Part shown: in pieces, positions 44,195 through 54,829 of the stretch
How positions within the stretch are numbered: the stretch's first letter is position 1
Layout: the number at the start of each line of letters is the position of its first letter
Assembly (NCBI GenBank): GCA_026260175.1
Contig: JAKCWW010000615.1
Location: 2,037 to 66,036, forward strand
DNA from: Reticulitermes lucifugus
Lineage: Eukaryota > Arthropoda > Insecta > Blattodea > Rhinotermitidae
Reading direction: 5' to 3'
Length of the DNA stretch: 64,000 nt
Program-made: the position numbers and the translations under genes
The notes under the pieces: model-generated
What the model was told of the DNA's origin: nothing
Database searches by the model: none
Seen by the model: the letters and a program-made list of their open reading frames with translations, nothing else

Positions 44195-45635
44195 AGACCT
44201 GTTTTGTTTAACGTCTCATTTGATGCTCCGTCTACTGCACTTGACTTGTGTGGAGGAGTTTCTGTGCCTTACATTTATTTACATTCCTCCATAGTGGCTT
44301 CATAGCCTCGGTTCTTCATGTAACTTTCAAAAACGAATATCCTTTAATAAAGTGTAAACACAATTCTTCTACCTAGTGATCACTGAAACAGAAAGAACAA
44401 CAATGGGTCACAATAATATAGACATTCTGAAGTGGCTTGTCTTTCTTTTTAAACACTGTCTATTACAGTGGTTGTGATTGTTGAAGTTAAGAAAGAAAGT
44501 AGAGAGATAGAAGACAGCTTATTAATCGAGTTTCGAAAAGAAGAAATCGCTGTTTCAGAACAAAAAGGATTAACTTAAGTTTTATTTTAGAAAAAATTAA
44601 ATTAGGATTTAGGGTGTTTTTATTTAAAGTTCAAACATAAGCCATTTGTCCTCTCAAGTACACTGAAGCTCTAATGTTAGGAAGCAGAAAACATGTGTAA
44701 CTTAAAGTCATTAAGTGAATTCGGAAACACGGGTCGAATGAGTGTGGTCTTGTGATAAGTACACGACCAGGCATAGATTTAACCTCACCCCTCTATCCAC
44801 AAACCCGTGTCATACACACATAGTCTACATACGTACAAAAAAATTGCCTCACAATCTTTATATTGCCATGAAGTATGTATAAGAGAGGGTCAAAAATAAT
44901 ATACACAGAAATTAAATCTAATAGAGAGCGACTGTGGCCCAGAGGGGGTTTATCGGCTTATGTTGTTTAAGTGAGGTTATATATGATTTGCAGCAAAAAT
45001 TGCCGCTTCGTGTGCTACAGTATAAATTAGTATAGGCTTACACTATACTGCAAAGTAAATATTGTTGTTTGAAATTCAAATCTAGATAGAAAGGCACGAT
45101 TGTCTACATTAAATTTTTAAATACTAATTTTTAATACGCGTGTATAAAAGTGTTATCTCCTGTTGATTCTGGAACATTTAAAGTTCAATTCGGACTTCAG
45201 TGAAATTCAGGTCACCTCACGAACACAGAATATGGTTATTTTTAGTGAAGTGTAGCTTAATGGAGCAGCGGAATCGCGTTGATAACGCTCGCCGTTGTCC
45301 TGTCTCAGCAAGGTGTGTTGCTTTGGCTACAGAAGTAACGAGTGAAACTAGAGTATTATATTTTTAAAGTGAAACCGTGCAAACGCTTTTTTTTTGTCTT
45401 AAAGAGGAAGTTAAAACTCATTTGTTACTTTTTAATTTAATGATGCTGTGACAAGTGACAAGCTACTGTAGTGTCAAATGCTTAACCGATTACAGGTCCT
45501 TTCCTAACAAATCACTTTCCTTAGAGATCATATATATGTTAATTTCAACTTAAATATATTTCTATAAAAATATTCGTAAATACCTCCATGGCGCTAAATT
45601 CTTCTTGAGACGCTAATATTTTTCAACTGGTCACG
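44195..45635. other. AT-rich stretch, nothing recognised
   Basis: A box-A-like TAGCTTAATGGAGCAG at about 45253 has no box B and was not called a tRNA or SINE. Confidence 0.4.
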
Positions 45636-45639
45636 ACAC

Positions 45640-45985
45640 CGAAGCTTCATTGCTATTTTCGTTACAGGCCGACAATTATTCTTTTCCTGATCCAGATGAG
45701 TCCAGACCACGCCAAACCATAGCGTTCCATCCAATATCTTCAACACCCATTTTAATATTTTCCTCCCCTATATGCTTGGTCATCCGTGTGGCCCTATTCT
45801 TATGTTTCCCCATCAAAAAACCTTGCGTTTATCTTCTCCTCTACGCCTGATGTCCGCCCACTTCATCCTTTCTTTTTCCAACACCCTCATAATATTTGGC
45901 GTGGAGTACAAACCTGGAATCTCCTCATTATGAAATTTTGCCCATCCCCTTATTACTTTCCCTCTTAGGCCCATATATAAATCGT
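45640..45985 (-). mobile_element. LINE family 2 C-terminal fragment
   Basis: The minus strand, across frame changes, gives GMGKIS, a segment near HNEE, then ENIKMGVEDIGWNAMVW and GLDSSGSG. This corresponds to the WGKLHNEEL...RPRRRWEDNIKMDL.EIGW..VDW region of the family. The plus-strand 60- and 66-codon frames are its shadow. Confidence 0.6.
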
Positions 45986-45989
45986 CGCT

Positions 45990-46415
45990 CCATTTATAAA
46001 TATTTTTGACATAATAGCAACAAATATAAGTAAATATTACAAACCGTATTCATTTTGGACATTTTTACATTCACATTAATGCAAATCCCGTGCCGTGCTT
46101 TTTCTCAGCGTACACTGAGCGAACTTATAACGGAAAAGTGGTGATGACACTTCTGTCAGCGTGTTTCATCTCCAAAGACATTGAATGGATTTTAATTCAA
46201 TTTTTTAGCTATGGTTTACGTTAACTCTTGCCTTTCAAATTTACTTTTCGTACATATCGATCATGTGGCACCCCTATTTTACATTAGACTCAAACCAAGT
46301 ATTATAATTTTTCTCAATAAATTCTTACCTATAAAAATTGATTAATTTTTGTAATGTAAATAATTTTGCAACAATGTATTTTTATGAAAATGTAACAACG
46401 GTCTAAGTGGCTTCA
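45990..46415. other. spacer, nothing recognised
   Basis: No supported feature. Confidence 0.4.
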
Positions 46416-46419
46416 TTTT

Positions 46420-46900
46420 TAGGCAGGTTAGCAAAATTGCGAAAAGCGACTATTAACTTCGTCATGTCTTCCGTCTTTCCACGTCGAACAACTCGTCTCC
46501 CACTGGACAGATTTTCATCAAATTTGATATTTGAGTATTTTTATAAACTCTGTTGAGAAAATTCAAGTTTCATTGAAATCTGACACAAATAGTGGGTACT
46601 TTACATGAAGACCTATGCACATTTATGATAATATCTTGCTGATTTCTTCTTACAATGAGAAGTTTTTCAGACGTAATTTGCGAATAGAAGCAAAACTCAC
46701 ATTTTATATTCAATAACTTTTTTTCCGAAAACCGTGCTGTTTATGAGAAGTGGAAAAATATGTTAGACCCGGAAAGGCCACAAATGACAATAAGGCGCAT
46801 GCGCTTTGCATGCTGGATAACTAGGCTACAGACACACACTCAGATTACGTAATACTTATTGCTTTTACACGGCAACAATAGTTACACGAGCATGCCTAAA
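46420..46900 (+). repeat. dispersed repeat family F, long copy 2
   Basis: Direct-orientation relative of 43695-44190, about 2.7 kb downstream and visibly diverged (roughly four bases in five alike by eye). It begins TTTTTAGGCAGGTTAGC, which fits the relic at 6985-7105 and suggests that this is near the true left end. Confidence 0.75.
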
Positions 46901-46904
46901 TATC

Positions 46905-48300
46905 ACATTATGCTTATATTGCCTATCTTGTTCTTTCTATTGTCGAAGAAGGTACGTGTGCTACTACAGATACTTAAATAGTATTTGTTTTGACAATAGC
47001 TTAAACATGTTTACAGATAAACCCCAGTTCGGATGTAATGTCGTTCAGTATGTACAGTCTATATTGAGAAATTAAAGAAAGAGTAATATGGATGTAGATA
47101 ATGTATAGTAGCTAAATAAAGCACTGTGTTGAAGAAACTATTTAATAACCTTAGAAGATAAATCTCCTTAAAACTAAAAGGAGTGAAAACACATTAAATG
47201 GTATGAAGATGATATACTGTGTATTTGCCCCATTACAAGATTTGTGTCTTTAACAAATGAAGACGAGAACAAGCAGGTATGTAGTGTTACAAAAGGAGAA
47301 AAGTATGTACATCACAAAAAATATATTAAAACGAGTCGTAAGAAAGTAATGCACGAGGATGTGACTATCTTTAACTGACTCATAATGAAATCTATTCTTG
47401 GACTTTTGTGAACATGATAATGGGTCCTATGTTACCAGAATATTTTGAAATTTATTAACATCAGATTATACTTACTTCTTAAGAAGAACTCTGTGAAGAA
47501 AAAAAATCTGTTAGTTAGAATATTAATCATTGTATTACACCTTTCAAATCCTATCTGTTTTAATTTCTACATGATGCGAAATGTATTTTGCGTTGAATTT
47601 ATAATTCACGACTTTTATCGGAGATTTTAACTTTACTTAATAACAGTGTTATACTGTAAGATATAGAATACCACGTTAAAAGTAAAGTAGTCCTATATGT
47701 TTAACGAGGAATGCTAAAATAAATTTCATTTTCAACAAATTACATTTGGAGGGTCCTTGGCCACGCATTCAAATATTCCTTTTATTCCTGGAAGCAAAAT
47801 TGTTTTTTTCATGAAATGAGAATTTTAGTAATAAGGTGAATTAGCCGTTTTACAAAACATCACCAACATACTCGTAGAAGAGTTTACAATTAGAGAGAGG
47901 GAAGGCTTTGCCATCTGTTGAATGTTGCTTGCATTACTACTACGAGCGCGGTAGCTATGGTCGTCATCATAATCGATACAGCGGCAGTACAGCAATAACG
48001 CCATTCAAAACATTGCGAATTGGACAGTTGTGGATTAGAAATCACAGGAGAGCATTACACACGGTTCGTAGGTCGTTAATTACAGAACAAAAGCTTTTAT
48101 ATATCTGCTGCGATTTCTGAGCATATTTGCTTCTTTAAAAATAAACATATTTAATTTTCAGTTTGTACTACTGTATCCCTCTCTGCAGTATTCATATTCA
48201 ATAAAATGTTTTGAAAGATACAATCGGTAAACCAATTTCTATTGGGTAAAATGCTTATAATACCTTAATAGCACGATATACTATTAATAAATATATTCAT
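46905..48300. other. AT-rich stretch, nothing recognised
   Basis: No supported feature. Confidence 0.4.
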
Positions 48301-48305
48301 ATTAA

Positions 48306-48345
48306 CCTGATTGTGGCTCCCTAAACAGCCGAAACAGTAGCGAGA
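48306..48345 (+). ncRNA. hammerhead-ribozyme-like motif
   Basis: CCTGATTGTGGCTCCCTAAA, then CAGCCGAAACAGTAGCGAG. Stem II GGCT/AGCC pairs perfectly around an 8-nt loop and CGAAAC is intact; the core reads CTGATTG instead of CTGATGA. Confidence 0.35.
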
Positions 48346-48349
48346 ATTA

Positions 48350-50015
48350 CAAATACCTTAACAAATTTATATTCTTTTAACGACTGTAATTTTTAAAAAT
48401 CTATCTATTGAACGTAATTAAATTTAGCTTTACTTCTTTTACTGAGAAGCTTAAAACCAGACACTTAATTTAAATAAACTGTCAGTTAGGTCCGTGTATG
48501 CTGTAATCCACAGTTGTCTTGTTCATAAATTGATGTCATAGTAGTCTCAAATATAGTTTGTTCACATACATTATCGATATAAGAATTACGATACTTCTCT
48601 TGTTTAAGACTTTACATATTTTCCCATCCAACGGTGTGTTGCATAGGCCTACTCATTAAACGTCTAATCACACTGTAACTAAGTAAACTCAAAGAAGCTT
48701 CTCTTAGCAGTAAGCAAGATGACGATTTGGTCTTCTAAGGTGTGACGGCGTGTTCCTGGATTAGCAGTTCCCGAAGTTTCGTGGAAACTTAATGCCTTCT
48801 TCTTCTTCTTCTTTTTGGACGCCTTCACATTTGAAAAAGGAGGCACTACGTTCTGTCGAATCGTCGGGAAACACTAACACAGCGACACAACGTCACATTC
48901 CAGTAACCCTCTATGCTCAGCCGCATCACTGCGAGAATTTAAAACCTAGCGCAGTAGGCAAGTTATAGGCAGAATACTACTATCCTCTTTCAGAATAAGT
49001 CACCTTCCCATCTCCCATAGGACAACCTGAATATTAATATTATTTACATATAACTATACTTTTGTTTCCTTGTGGCAGCCGTACTTAGTTTCCCTTATTA
49101 AAGAAATAAAATCAATTGATTTTTTGAAGTTAGATTTCGAAGGAGAGTATTTTACTTAACAAAGTACGTAAAAAAGAAGGGAGAAAATTACACAACACAA
49201 GAAGCATCTTGACATTTTACATAGGTCACGAAGTATTATTATGTTGAAGAAGGTGTGTTGAAGGTGCAAATAGTTCGGACAGGTAGTTAATAAATTTAGC
49301 CTGTGAAAAAAGGTTAATTTGATAACACGAAGTGAAGAATTTTCCAAACTTAAATTGAAGAACAGTGCAGTGATAAGCAGATATATGAAATATAGTGTCA
49401 CGTTGTACAATGAATTTATCTAGCTTAGGATAGACTGCATGTCCAATTCCTTTGAACAAAATTATGAAACTTCGACGTTCATAAAGACGAAGTATTTCTT
49501 GACCAGGTAACCGACCATCTACTCTCTTCCATATTAAATTCAGAAAAACATAGACAAAATCTTCATTTGTATCCTAGGCTGACATTAATTACTAATTTGT
49601 TTATCCTGCATAATTCAAGTCTGGAAATATTATATGTCCACATCACTTTGTATTTTAAGACTCTAATTTCACTTGTATTAAACCTCCAGTAAGTTTGACT
49701 CGGAACTGGGATACTTTTATCCATTTAGGCTATGTGATTAGAAAGCCTAGCAATGAAATTCAGGCTTGTCTTTGCTAACCAACCCATGTTCATTTAGTGG
49801 GATTTGAGATTCCCATAGCCCTGTTGATTAAGGTTCAAGTCTTTTGGGATATTATGCCTTTCATTTCGGTATATATTCTAGTTACCGATGTTTCTGAGAA
49901 ACTTGATATCTTCTCCTCCGAAACGCTTGTAAGTGTTTATCATGTACACGGCCCTGTGTCTCGGGAGATTTGAATTACAATATTACATTTACTGAGCTCA
50001 TTTTATGTCTCTGCT
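48350..50015. other. AT-rich stretch; short TTC repeat
   Basis: Holds a (TTC)n run near 48797-48812. A weak hammerhead-like string (CTTGATATC...CTCCGAAACGC) lies at 49901-49925 and is too decayed to call. Overlapping minus-strand frames at 49156-49459 have no support. Confidence 0.4.
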
Positions 50016-50019
50016 CTGT

Positions 50020-50318
50020 AAGTAAAGTAAAGTAAACTTAAAGTTCACCCTGGAACAGGTATGAAGGCCCAGAGGGGGAGTGGAGTTATAGCTATACTCT
50101 TTCTTTGACCTCGGCAGTAGATGGGGTGGGTGGTAAACGGCGTGTTCCGGCCGCTATATCACCAGGAAAGAGATAAAGTACCGATTGTACAGGAGTCTGG
50201 GTGGACCCCAGGGCAGGTCTGGACGGGTGCGGAAAATTTGCCCCCCACAGAGATTCGATCCCCAGACCGTCCAGCCCGTAGCGAATTACTATACCGACTA
50301 CTCCATCCCTGCCTCTGG
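50020..50318 (-). mobile_element. tRNA-derived SINE, family B
   Basis: Minus strand head GGCAGGGATGGAGTAGTCGG, box-B-like GGGATCGAATCTC, CCGCACCCGTCCAGACCTG, ACACGCCGTTTACCACCCAC, CGAGGTCAAAGAAAGAG, CCTGTTCCAGGGTGAAC and a TTTACTTTAC tail at the low-coordinate end. The tail shows the family's CTTTA-type repeat clearly. Opposing 88- and 70-codon frames are SINE sequence. Confidence 0.9.
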
Positions 50319-50324
50319 CGTGTG

Positions 50325-51765
50325 AATACTTGATTTTATTGTCAGTTACTTCCGCCAACTGAATTTTGTTCTGAGTTCTACAAAAGAGAAAATCCTTTTC
50401 AGGTAGTAATGTGGAAATATTTAACTAAAATCTATGCAGGAATGCATTCGTGATTAAGTGTCCTAAACATTGGTTTCTGCCTTTTAACAGCTTGGATTAT
50501 TTATACACGCGTGTATCTTATAACAGAATCAGAAAGTCAGTTTCTTTCTAAATTGTGTTTATTTTATCGCTAGTTTAATCACCGCAGCTGACACAGGATG
50601 TTCCAGTGGATGCAGACTTTCTGTATGATAAAGCTGCTGTTGTCAGTGCGGCGACAAAAGAAACGCTCTTATATAGCCTACACATTATATCTAAATTCAC
50701 CAAAACATTGGCGACCTTCTTAGGCTTATATGAAATTTATATATCATTTGAATACTACTATAAGTATTCAGGCTTTCAAAGCGTTTTTTAGATCAGATGT
50801 TGTCTTTTGTTGGGTTCTACCCCTTGTAGTGTTTAAGTGGTCAGGAACACTTAACCACTACAAGGGGCAAAACCGAAACTAGGCCCATCATTTATGTAAA
50901 AGAACTTCTAGATTGTTTCAGGGTTTTCACAGTCCCGTAGGGCAAACTCCCGGACACTCCCACTTTCACTGAAAAGTTTCTAACTTATCATATATCAGTC
51001 ATGTTACATTCATTGATACAGGCTATATGAAAGGCTAAGAGCTTTATAAAATAAATCTCAAACAGTAGCCTATAAGGGAACAGTGACTGCCTTATTTTAA
51101 CGTCTTCGTCGAAATATTCTGTGCACTATTCTCAAGCGTGTTTGTATTTACGAATTGTAGAAGTAAAAAATGCAACCACGTTTTGCTGACACAACTTACA
51201 AGAACCTTCACCTCCTTCTCCTCCCACAAGAATTTGCAGTTCTACCGATGTATCTGTGTGGAGACTCAATACCAATGTCTGGAACATTGGTGCCTGTTGC
51301 TGCAAATGCTGGTATCAATTTCGACAGTAGACAGATCGTCAGCCCTAACCATTAATAACATTCGTTTGGAGAGGAAGTGAGGGAGTTGGTAAATTCAAAG
51401 TCTTATGGAAAGCAGTTTTATTAGAGAAATAGATTATACCCAAGACCAGTTTAGGTAGCATGTCGTAATTTTTAACATAGGCCTAATTTAGTTTTATTTG
51501 AAAAGACATTTCAGAGACCACCTCTTAGTTTTTTCATGTCAAAAAACAGCTCTCAAGATCACCGGACCGATTTCTATCAAACTTATTATTTTAAAGGTAT
51601 TTTAATTTTTTGTGTCTAATTGAAATGATGTGAATCCTGGCGGAGTCACATTTTTATGGTTTACTATTTTAGGCCTATATGCGTTAGAAGTTGTTGCTGT
51701 TATTATTATATTGGGTATTTCTTACAATTTTACTTTAAATTTATAATATTATTAATGCTGGATTT
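50325..51765. other. AT-rich stretch around a strong hairpin
   Basis: Apart from the hairpin at 50820-50867 nothing was recognised. Frames at 51138-51380 overlap each other on the same strand and lack support. Confidence 0.4.
50820..50867. repeat. 20-bp-arm inverted repeat with 8-nt loop
   Basis: CCCCTTGTAGTGTTTAAGTG (50820-50839) is followed by an 8-nt spacer and its inverse complement with a single mismatch (50848-50867). The arms would form a stable hairpin in RNA or single-stranded DNA. There is no T-run suggesting a terminator, and no flanking duplication was found. Confidence 0.85.
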
Positions 51766-51768
51766 ATG

Positions 51769-51910
51769 TGTAATTTCTTATTATCTCTTTTCTATGCCTT
51801 TTCGTTTGTTGTTGGTTTTTGTTTATTTTTTTTTTGTTTCTGTACTATCTCTGAAATTGGCCTTATGGCTGTTGCGCCAGCACATTAATAAAAAAACTGA
51901 ATTGAAATAA
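51769..51910 (+). mobile_element. LINE 3' tail, first of three
   Basis: TTATGGCTGTTGCGCCAGC, then ACATTAATAAAAA and CTGAATTGAAAT: a 3' end with an AATAAA-type hexamer and a TTGAA-type repeat. It aligns with 52195-52327. Confidence 0.45.
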
Positions 51911-51954
51911 CATTTTCATCATTATCATCGTGTCTTATGTCTGCACTAGCACTC

Positions 51955-52118
51955 ATCTCACCTTGTTCCTGTTTTGTTTTTCTTTTGTCGTGTATTTTTG
52001 CCATTATCTAGGTGTTTGTGTATTGGTATATTTCTGTGCTGGTTAATAACTGACACAGCGCTGCTAAGCCTGCATCTCAATAAAATGAACTAAATTGAAC
52101 TGAACTGAACTAAACTGT
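51955..52118 (+). mobile_element. LINE-like 3' tail, second of three
   Basis: Ends CATCTCAATAAAATG followed by AACTGAACTG pentamer repeats. The tail style matches its neighbours, but the body alignment is weaker. Confidence 0.3.
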
Positions 52119-52194
52119 ATTATTAACATATCTAGGAACAAAGTATCTTTCTTAACCAATTTTACTTTAACATTTATACCTGATGTGCTTTGTT

Positions 52195-52327
52195 CTTACT
52201 ATCTGTCTTCTATGTGTTTTCGTTCGTGGATTTTTGGGTTGTTCTTTTTTTAATTTTCCTACGCTGCCTCTGTAATGAGTCTTATGACTGTTGTGTCCGC
52301 ACATTAAAAACAAAGAATTGAATTACA
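52195..52327 (+). mobile_element. LINE 3' tail, third of three
   Basis: TTACTATCTGTCTTCTATG, CTCTGTAATGAGTCTTATGA and GTCCGCACATTAAAAAC with GAATTGAATT align with the first tail at 51769-51910. Three such ends stacked within 560 bp suggest repeated insertion or a partial tandem duplication. Confidence 0.45.
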
Positions 52328-52329
52328 CT

Positions 52330-53130
52330 GTCATTATAGCTTTTATCATAATAAATATTATCATCATCTTATCCTTATGCTTCTCCTTTGGAAAAACTTA
52401 TTATTAAATACATGACTTAGGACTATATATTTTCTAATATTTCGCACCTTCCTTGTGTTGGTAATTATCTCTACTGTCAATAACAAATCTCATATAACTT
52501 TCATATATTGCTATCTTCTATCTCGGTAAAACTGTTCGCACAACAAGATCTAATGACTGATTATTTATTGCCCACAAGATGAAAGCTAAATATACACGTC
52601 ATCCAGCCAACGTGTTATTCTTTTATTTTCAACAACAAGAAATTGCTTGATCAAAAGCTGCTTTATTCTCATAATATTTTATCAAAAATAACTTCAGGAC
52701 CCGGTAATATCAGACCTACTTCAAAATTTTGAGCAAGAACAGCTTTGTTATTACCGACTTTCGGAAACAAAGTGCATGTCTTTTTGCTTTTCTGTAATGC
52801 TCGCGAATCCCGTTATGGCAAAAGCGTAACGAAAGAAGCACAGATATCATAACGATGTTATGAGCCTATGTTTTCTCCTTTATCAAGAAAGTAATTGTAT
52901 TTTAATCTGTGTCTGCTTTGTATGAAGCGAGGAATAAGTTTCTAAGCACTTATATGTATTACTTAAAATTCATATTTGAAAGTGTTTAAACCGATTATTA
53001 ATACGAGGGATATATTTTGTTATTTTCCTAGGTCCTACATTTTATTTTAAGAAAATTCCCAGCAAGGAACAGGTATTTCGGCAAGGGGGTAGGAACTAAT
53101 GTGACTTCCACCTTACTCAAAATAATGTAT
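52330..53130. other. AT-rich stretch, nothing recognised
   Basis: No supported feature. Confidence 0.4.
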
Positions 53131-53134
53131 ATCA

Positions 53135-53180
53135 GTGGTGGCCACACTATGACTCGCGCATGTCATTGTTGCTGCTCGCG
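53135..53180 (+). mobile_element. hAT-like 5' terminus; tentative
   Basis: CAGTGGTGGCCACACTATGA followed by CTCGCGCATGTC resembles hAT termini of the type CAGTGGTGGCCAAACT.TGGCTCGCG. No matching inverted end was found downstream, so only one end is proposed. Confidence 0.35.
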
Positions 53181-53359
53181 CAAGTTTCATGTAACAGTAA
53201 TATTTAGGTAGTTTACACGCACACATACGGAGTGAACCGCGAAGGACCTGTACAAGACGTCCCAAAGAAAGGACATTGTAATTAGCTGCAAATATCCTAG
53301 CCACTAAACAGGAATAAAATATTTCATTTTATTAATGCATGGTTCTCTCATAAGTTGCC

Positions 53360-54320
53360 TCTTAAACGGCGGCTGCCAAAGCTCGTCTTGCTGGTCTTCT
53401 CTGGTGTAAACATTCCTGCAAATTGTCATCGAAATTCATTCAGTAGTTTCAAACACACAACGTACGGACGGACACAGATGATTTCTTTACACATCCAGCT
53501 TAGGCGCTTCGCTTTAATAATGCATGTAAATGACGCGTTATCAGAGGATTTTTGCGCACTTAGAATAAATTAAATTCACTTCTGATCATGCACATGCGTA
53601 AATCATATGATGTTTATAAATGAGAGTGTAAACAGCTAATACATTCATTCAGAACCAAAATGAAATATTTGAAGGTTCTATGAACTACACGCGAGTGTCA
53701 GCTTCGGATTCTGTTTTTTCTTCACAACTAAAGAGAAAGATAGATGGCTGAGAAAAGGTTCCCATTAATAACACTCGTTTGTTACTGAAAAGACGTATTG
53801 ACAGAAACCCCTATATTTTCTCAAGACCAACAGACAGACAGACAGAGAGCAGATGGAGAGATGACGTATTGCTAGGCACACTCAATCGATCACGTCAAAT
53901 AGAATACTGCAATATTTATGGAGTACAAAGACATGTGTATCTGGTTATGTAAGTTATTTGACATCTTCCTCGAAATAATTTTGTGGATAAAATATTATAG
54001 ATTTTTAGCGCCAGGTGCAGAGAAAATAAAACGTAACCCATTAAAAGGGAAGCAATATACGATTAAGTGGCTTAAATTCTTTAAGGCGGCTGCATTCACA
54101 CAATCGGACTGAAGAAATTTCAGTAGATGTTTGAATGCAAAAAATTTATATTGTATTGCAATTTTATACATAAATATTTAACACACTTTTTTACTTTAAT
54201 TATCCATGTTTTAACCAATACCTTACTGTATATGTTTAGCGTGCTGCTAAGTTTTGTACATGCACGAACTACATTTCTTAATAGCGATATATGCAAATGG
54301 TTTATACAGCCCTTGTATCA
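53360..54320. other. AT-rich stretch; possible family F trace
   Basis: A patch at 53440-53500 (AAACACACAACGTACGGACG) recalls the minus-strand junction of family F but is too short to call. Nothing else was seen. Confidence 0.3.
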
Positions 54321-54324
54321 GATT

Positions 54325-54366
54325 TGTCCCTGATGATATCCCAGAAACGGACGAAATATGTAGGAG
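54325..54366 (+). ncRNA. hammerhead-ribozyme-like motif with intact core
   Basis: GTCC then CTGATGA (54330-54336), stem II TCC-CAGAAAC-GGA, CGAA, palindromic ATAT as a minimal stem III, and GTA followed by GGAG, which pairs with the leading TCC as stem I. All conserved hammerhead core positions are present. The arrangement matches the short stem-III hammerheads described in Penelope-like retroelements. Confidence 0.5.
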
Positions 54367-54567
54367 ATTATAATAGTGTTTAACGGTAATATAGATGGTA
54401 ATATAGAAAAACGCAATATAAATGCATTTTGTTGGACTCATAAATATATTATGATGTTTGATTTGAATAAAAGACCTGTTGTTACCTTTTTTTAATATTA
54501 ACTGATAAAACTACGCCAAACAAGACTATATTTATTGTATAACAATTTTCTGTAACCTATTTACAGG

Positions 54568-54825
54568 AGGCCCATCCCAGTGGCCGTGCGGTCTAAGGTA
54601 TGGGTCTGCAGCCATTCGCTTGCTGGGATTCCGGGTTCGAATCACGCACGAGGCATGGATGTCTGTCTCTTGTGAGTGTTTGTGTTATCAGGTAGAGGTC
54701 TCTGCGTCGGTGTGATTACTCCACAGGAGTCCTACCGAGTGTGGTGTGTCTGAGTGTGATCGTAAAGCCTCGATTATGAGGAGGCTCTGGCCCACTAACG
54801 TCTCTTGCGCTACTGGGGGGAAAAA
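54568..54825 (+). mobile_element. tRNA-derived SINE, family C
   Basis: Head GGCCCATCCCAGTGGCCGTG then CGGTCTAAGGTATGGGTCTG, box B GGGTTCGAATCACG, body AGAGGTCTCTGCGTCGG, CCACAGGAGTCCTACCGAG, GAGGAGGCTCTGGCCCACTA and a CTACTGGGGGGAAAAATTC end. It is the reference copy for the split relative at 28165-28663. No convincing target duplication was found. Confidence 0.88.
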
Positions 54826-54829
54826 TTCT

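Noticed and set aside
45245-45320. tRNA-like box A (TAGCTTAATGGAGCAG)
   Set aside because: No box B at the required distance, no cloverleaf pairing and no second copy. Not called as a tRNA or SINE.
49895-49935. CTTGATATC...CTCCGAAACGC resembling a hammerhead
   Set aside because: The core heptamer and stem II are too decayed; listed only in the spacer note.
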